Shown here piece by piece: positions 5,735-7,665 of a stretch of 7,665 bases of DNA. Made by a program: the position numbers and the translations under genes. This DNA is from Thiobacillus sp. UBA6918 (GTDB lineage Bacteria; Pseudomonadota; Gammaproteobacteria; Burkholderiales; Thiobacillaceae): positions 1-7,665 of the forward strand of contig DKAU01000158.1 of NCBI GenBank assembly GCA_002450925.1, written 5' to 3'. Within the stretch, counting starts at the first letter, position 1, and every line of letters begins with the position of its first letter. A model generated the notes under the pieces. The model made no database searches. It saw only the letters and a program-made list of their open reading frames with translations, and was not told the origin of the DNA.

Positions 5735-5790
5735 CGGGGGAAATACGCATAAATACGGGGTACAAGCGTTTTGGTGGATGGATTAACGCC

Positions 5791-7134
5791 ATGGAGAGGG
5801 AATTTACCCCCCCAACAAGCCCTGTATTAAGCGTTTCCGCGCTCAACAGCCTGGCGCGAAGCGCCATAGAAACCGCCCTTCCCCTAGTCTGGGTAAGCGG
5901 CGAAATCTCCAATTTGACTCGAGCCGCTTCGGGCCACTGGTACTTCAGTCTCAAGGACGATCACGCCCAGGTACGCTGTGCCATGTTCCGCGGGCGCAAC
6001 CAGTACGTTGACTGGCAACCCGCCAACGGCGACCAGGTGGAAATACGTGCCGTTGCCACCCTGTACGAAGCCCGTGGAGATTTCCAGTTGCAGGTGGAAC
6101 TGATGCGCCGTGCCGGACTGGGCGCCCTGTTCGAAGCCTTTGAAAAGCTGAAGAAGAAACTCTCTGCCGAAGGCCTGTTCGAAGAATCCCGCAAGCGAGA
6201 TCTTCCCGTTTTTCCCCGGCGGGTCGGCATTGTTACCTCCCCCGAGGCCGCAGCGCTTCGCGATGTGCTCACCACCCTGAATCGGCGAGCGCCCTGGTTG
6301 CCGGTTACGTTTTACCCAACCCCGGTGCAAGGCAAGGGGGCAGGCATCAAGATATCCGATGCCATCCGTACCGCAGCTGAACAAAAGGAATGTGACGTGC
6401 TCATCGTTTGCCGCGGCGGAGGCAGCATCGAGGACCTTTGGTCTTTCAATGAAGAAATCGTTGCGCGCGCCATTGCAGACAGCCCCATCCCCGTCATTTG
6501 CGGCGTCGGGCACGAAACCGACTTCACCATTGCCGACTTTGTGGCCGATTTGCGCGCCCCCACCCCAACCGCCGCGGCCGAACAGGTTTCACTAAGCCGC
6601 GATGAATGGATGCAACGCCTGACCACACTCCACCATCGCCTGTCCCGGCCGCTGCATCGCATGCTTTCAGGTCATGCCCAGCAGGTGGACATGGCTGCGC
6701 GTCGACTGGTTCATCCAGCCCAGCGGCTGCAAAGCCAGCGCGAAGGGTTGGCACAATTCGCCCGGCGCCTGAACATGGCACAGGCACAAACCATTAGCCG
6801 CAATCGCTGGCAATTCGATACGATTGCCCGGCGCCTTGCCTTCACTCGCCCACAACCGGCACAACAGCATGATGAGCTTGTCAGGATTCATTCAGGCATG
6901 CGCCGTGCCCTAAATCACCAGTTGGAAACCCGCAAGGCCGAGGTCGAACGCATGGCTTCCCACCTGGCCCACCTCAACCCCGAAGCCGTGCTGGCGCGCG
7001 GCTACAGCATGGTCAGAAACGCACAGGGAGAAGTTGTGCGCAGCAGTACACAACTGAAGCTCGACGAAACACTGGATCTGCGATTCCACATCGGCAACGC
7101 ACAGGCAAAGGTCACCAAAAAGGATAATGAATGA
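5791..7134 (+). CDS. xseA: Exodeoxyribonuclease VII large subunit
   Basis: Catalytic subunit of exonuclease VII, which degrades single-stranded DNA to short oligonucleotides from either end; the small subunit XseB is not in this window. The 447-residue product has an N-terminal OB-fold with LVWVSGEISN (32-41) and HWYFSLKDDHAQVRCAMFRG (49-68). The catalytic domain has VGIVTSPEAAALRDVL (135-150), VCRGGGSIEDLWSFN (186-200) and GHETDFTIADFVADLRAPTPTAAAE (220-244, signature residues throughout). A long helical, coiled-coil-like segment (about 250-405) leads to NPEAVLARGYSMV (416-428). The open frame extends back to 5728, but the family N-terminus begins at the ATG at 5791, which has a GGA 8 bases upstream. 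The longer start would lie in the DnaA-box region with no binding site. The stop overlaps the sirB2 start by 4 bases. Confidence 0.97.
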   Translation: MEREFTPPTSPVLSVSALNSLARSAIETALPLVWVSGEISNLTRAASGHWYFSLKDDHAQVRCAMFRGRNQYVDWQPANGDQVEIRAVATLYEARGDFQLQVELMRRAGLGALFEAFEKLKKKLSAEGLFEESRKRDLPVFPRRVGIVTSPEAAALRDVLTTLNRRAPWLPVTFYPTPVQGKGAGIKISDAIRTAAEQKECDVLIVCRGGGSIEDLWSFNEEIVARAIADSPIPVICGVGHETDFTIADFVADLRAPTPTAAAEQVSLSRDEWMQRLTTLHHRLSRPLHRMLSGHAQQVDMAARRLVHPAQRLQSQREGLAQFARRLNMAQAQTISRNRWQFDTIARRLAFTRPQPAQQHDELVRIHSGMRRALNHQLETRKAEVERMASHLAHLNPEAVLARGYSMVRNAQGEVVRSSTQLKLDETLDLRFHIGNAQAKVTKKDNE

Positions 7135-7508
7135 GCTACGAAACCCTGCTCGCCATTCACAAATTCACGGTTGTCATGACGCTTTCACTGTTCTTGCTTC
7201 GCGGCGCATGGCGAATGATGGACTCGCCCATGATGAACAAAAAGTGGGTAAAGATCGTTCCTCATATCAATGACACATTGCTGATTGCCGCCGCCATTGG
7301 CATGCTGGTTGTGGCCGGTTTGAATCCTTTGCAGCACAACTGGATTCTGGCAAAGATCATCGCCCTGCTTGCCTACATCGCATTGGGCACTATTGCCATC
7401 AAACGCGGCAAAACAGCCTTGCAAAGAAATCTCGCATATGTCGGCGCGCTGGCGGTATTTGGCTACATCGTGGCGGTGGCGTTCAGCAAGCAGGTCCTGC
7501 CGCTTTAA
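7131..7508 (+). CDS. sirB2: SirB family small membrane protein
   Basis: The 125-residue product is a four-helix inner-membrane protein with helices at about 7-24, 48-64, 71-90 and 99-118. The motif KIVPHINDTLLI (41-52) and overall length are typical of the SirB family. SirB was named as an up-regulator of invasion genes in Salmonella, but the biochemical role is unclear and the name should not be read as a virulence function here. The start codon overlaps the xseA stop as ATGA, with AAGGA 6 bases upstream inside xseA, so the two are translated from one message. Its TAA stop overlaps the stop of the convergent miaA gene. Confidence 0.92.
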   Translation: MSYETLLAIHKFTVVMTLSLFLLRGAWRMMDSPMMNKKWVKIVPHINDTLLIAAAIGMLVVAGLNPLQHNWILAKIIALLAYIALGTIAIKRGKTALQRNLAYVGALAVFGYIVAVAFSKQVLPL

Positions 7509-7665
7509 TCTGGATTCGCCAGAAACTGCCTCACCCTCGCCTCTACCTGCGCTACCAAGTCCGCGGCCAAACAGTCAAACTCTTCCACATCCATCCCGCG
7601 CAGCCAGGTCAGTTGACGCTTGGCCAGTTGCCGCGTGGCATAGATGCCGCGGTTCAGCAATTCCT
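7505..7665 (-). CDS. miaA: tRNA dimethylallyltransferase, C-terminus only (partial, runs off the window)
   Basis: The last 52 residues are visible on the minus strand, ending in TAA at 7507-7505. They include LNRGIYATRQLAKRQLTWLRGM, the conserved MiaA C-terminal segment where the enzyme contacts the tRNA anticodon arm. MiaA adds a dimethylallyl group to A37 of tRNAs that read UNN codons. The family C-terminus is normally about this far beyond the RQLAKRQ(L/M)TWLR motif, so the end looks natural, with no sign of truncation. It is convergent with sirB2 and the two stop codons share bases 7506-7507. Confidence 0.93.
   Translation of the reverse strand, partial: ELLNRGIYATRQLAKRQLTWLRGMDVEEFDCLAADLVAQVEARVRQFLANPD

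Larger units (their letters stand above)
5349..5790. other. Divergent intergenic region between exbB and xseA, with DnaA boxes and dyads
   Basis: These 442 bases separate two divergently transcribed units. Short open frames exist on both strands (for example 5414-5605 plus and 5362-5592 minus), but they lack binding sites and recognisable products. The right half (about 5606-5725) is clearly richer in A and T than the flanking genes. The region holds a candidate exbB promoter, two perfect DnaA-box matches with near matches beside them, and dyads at 5532-5546 and 5692-5707. I found no xseA promoter that I would name. Confidence 0.7.

Noticed and set aside
5728..5790. A longer xseA start at 5728
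   Set aside because: There is no ribosome binding site, the 21 extra residues are not family-like, and the stretch overlaps the repeat and DnaA-box region.
5884..6513. A 209-codon minus-strand open frame inside xseA
   Set aside because: It is antisense to the catalytic domain of xseA, with no recognisable motifs and no ribosome binding site that I can see.

Overview
The window looks like a conserved, vertically inherited stretch of a betaproteobacterial chromosome, probably of the Nitrosomonadales/Methylophilales type. The evidence is the gene set and order (exbB-exbD-lpxK-Trm112-kdsB-adk, with what looks like the start of a PPi-dependent phosphofructokinase beyond adk, and xseA-sirB2-miaA on the other side) and a moderately GC-rich base composition. 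The family assignments come from motifs visible in the translations. The taxonomic call is inference. I see no transposase, integrase, tRNA, rRNA or CRISPR array.

Left part (1-5348, all on the minus strand, so read right to left). exbB and exbD encode a proton-driven inner-membrane motor pair. lpxK (lipid A 4'-kinase) follows, then a membrane-anchored GGDEF diguanylate cyclase, a small Trm112/YcaR-type zinc-ribbon protein, and kdsB (CMP-Kdo synthetase). These six genes are separated by 2 to 25 bases and look like one operon centred on envelope and lipid A-Kdo synthesis. After a gap of about 110 bases with a hairpin come adk (adenylate kinase) and a 120-residue protein I do not recognise. A strong intrinsic terminator follows. 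Only the first codons of the next minus-strand gene are present, and their start resembles the N-terminus of PPi-dependent 6-phosphofructokinase.

Middle (5349-5790). This is a 442-base divergent intergenic region with no convincing gene. It holds a candidate promoter for exbB, two perfect matches to the DnaA-box consensus TTATNCACA, near matches beside them, an AT-rich stretch between them and several inverted repeats. It is the least ordinary part of the window.

Right part (5791-7665). xseA (exonuclease VII large subunit) overlaps sirB2 (a small four-helix membrane protein) by 4 bases on the plus strand. The 3' end of miaA (tRNA dimethylallyltransferase) comes in on the opposite strand, and its stop codon overlaps that of sirB2.

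Several starts need correcting from the longest open frame. kdsB should start at 2003, exbB probably at a GTG at 5348, xseA at 5791, and lpxK at a TTG at 4306.
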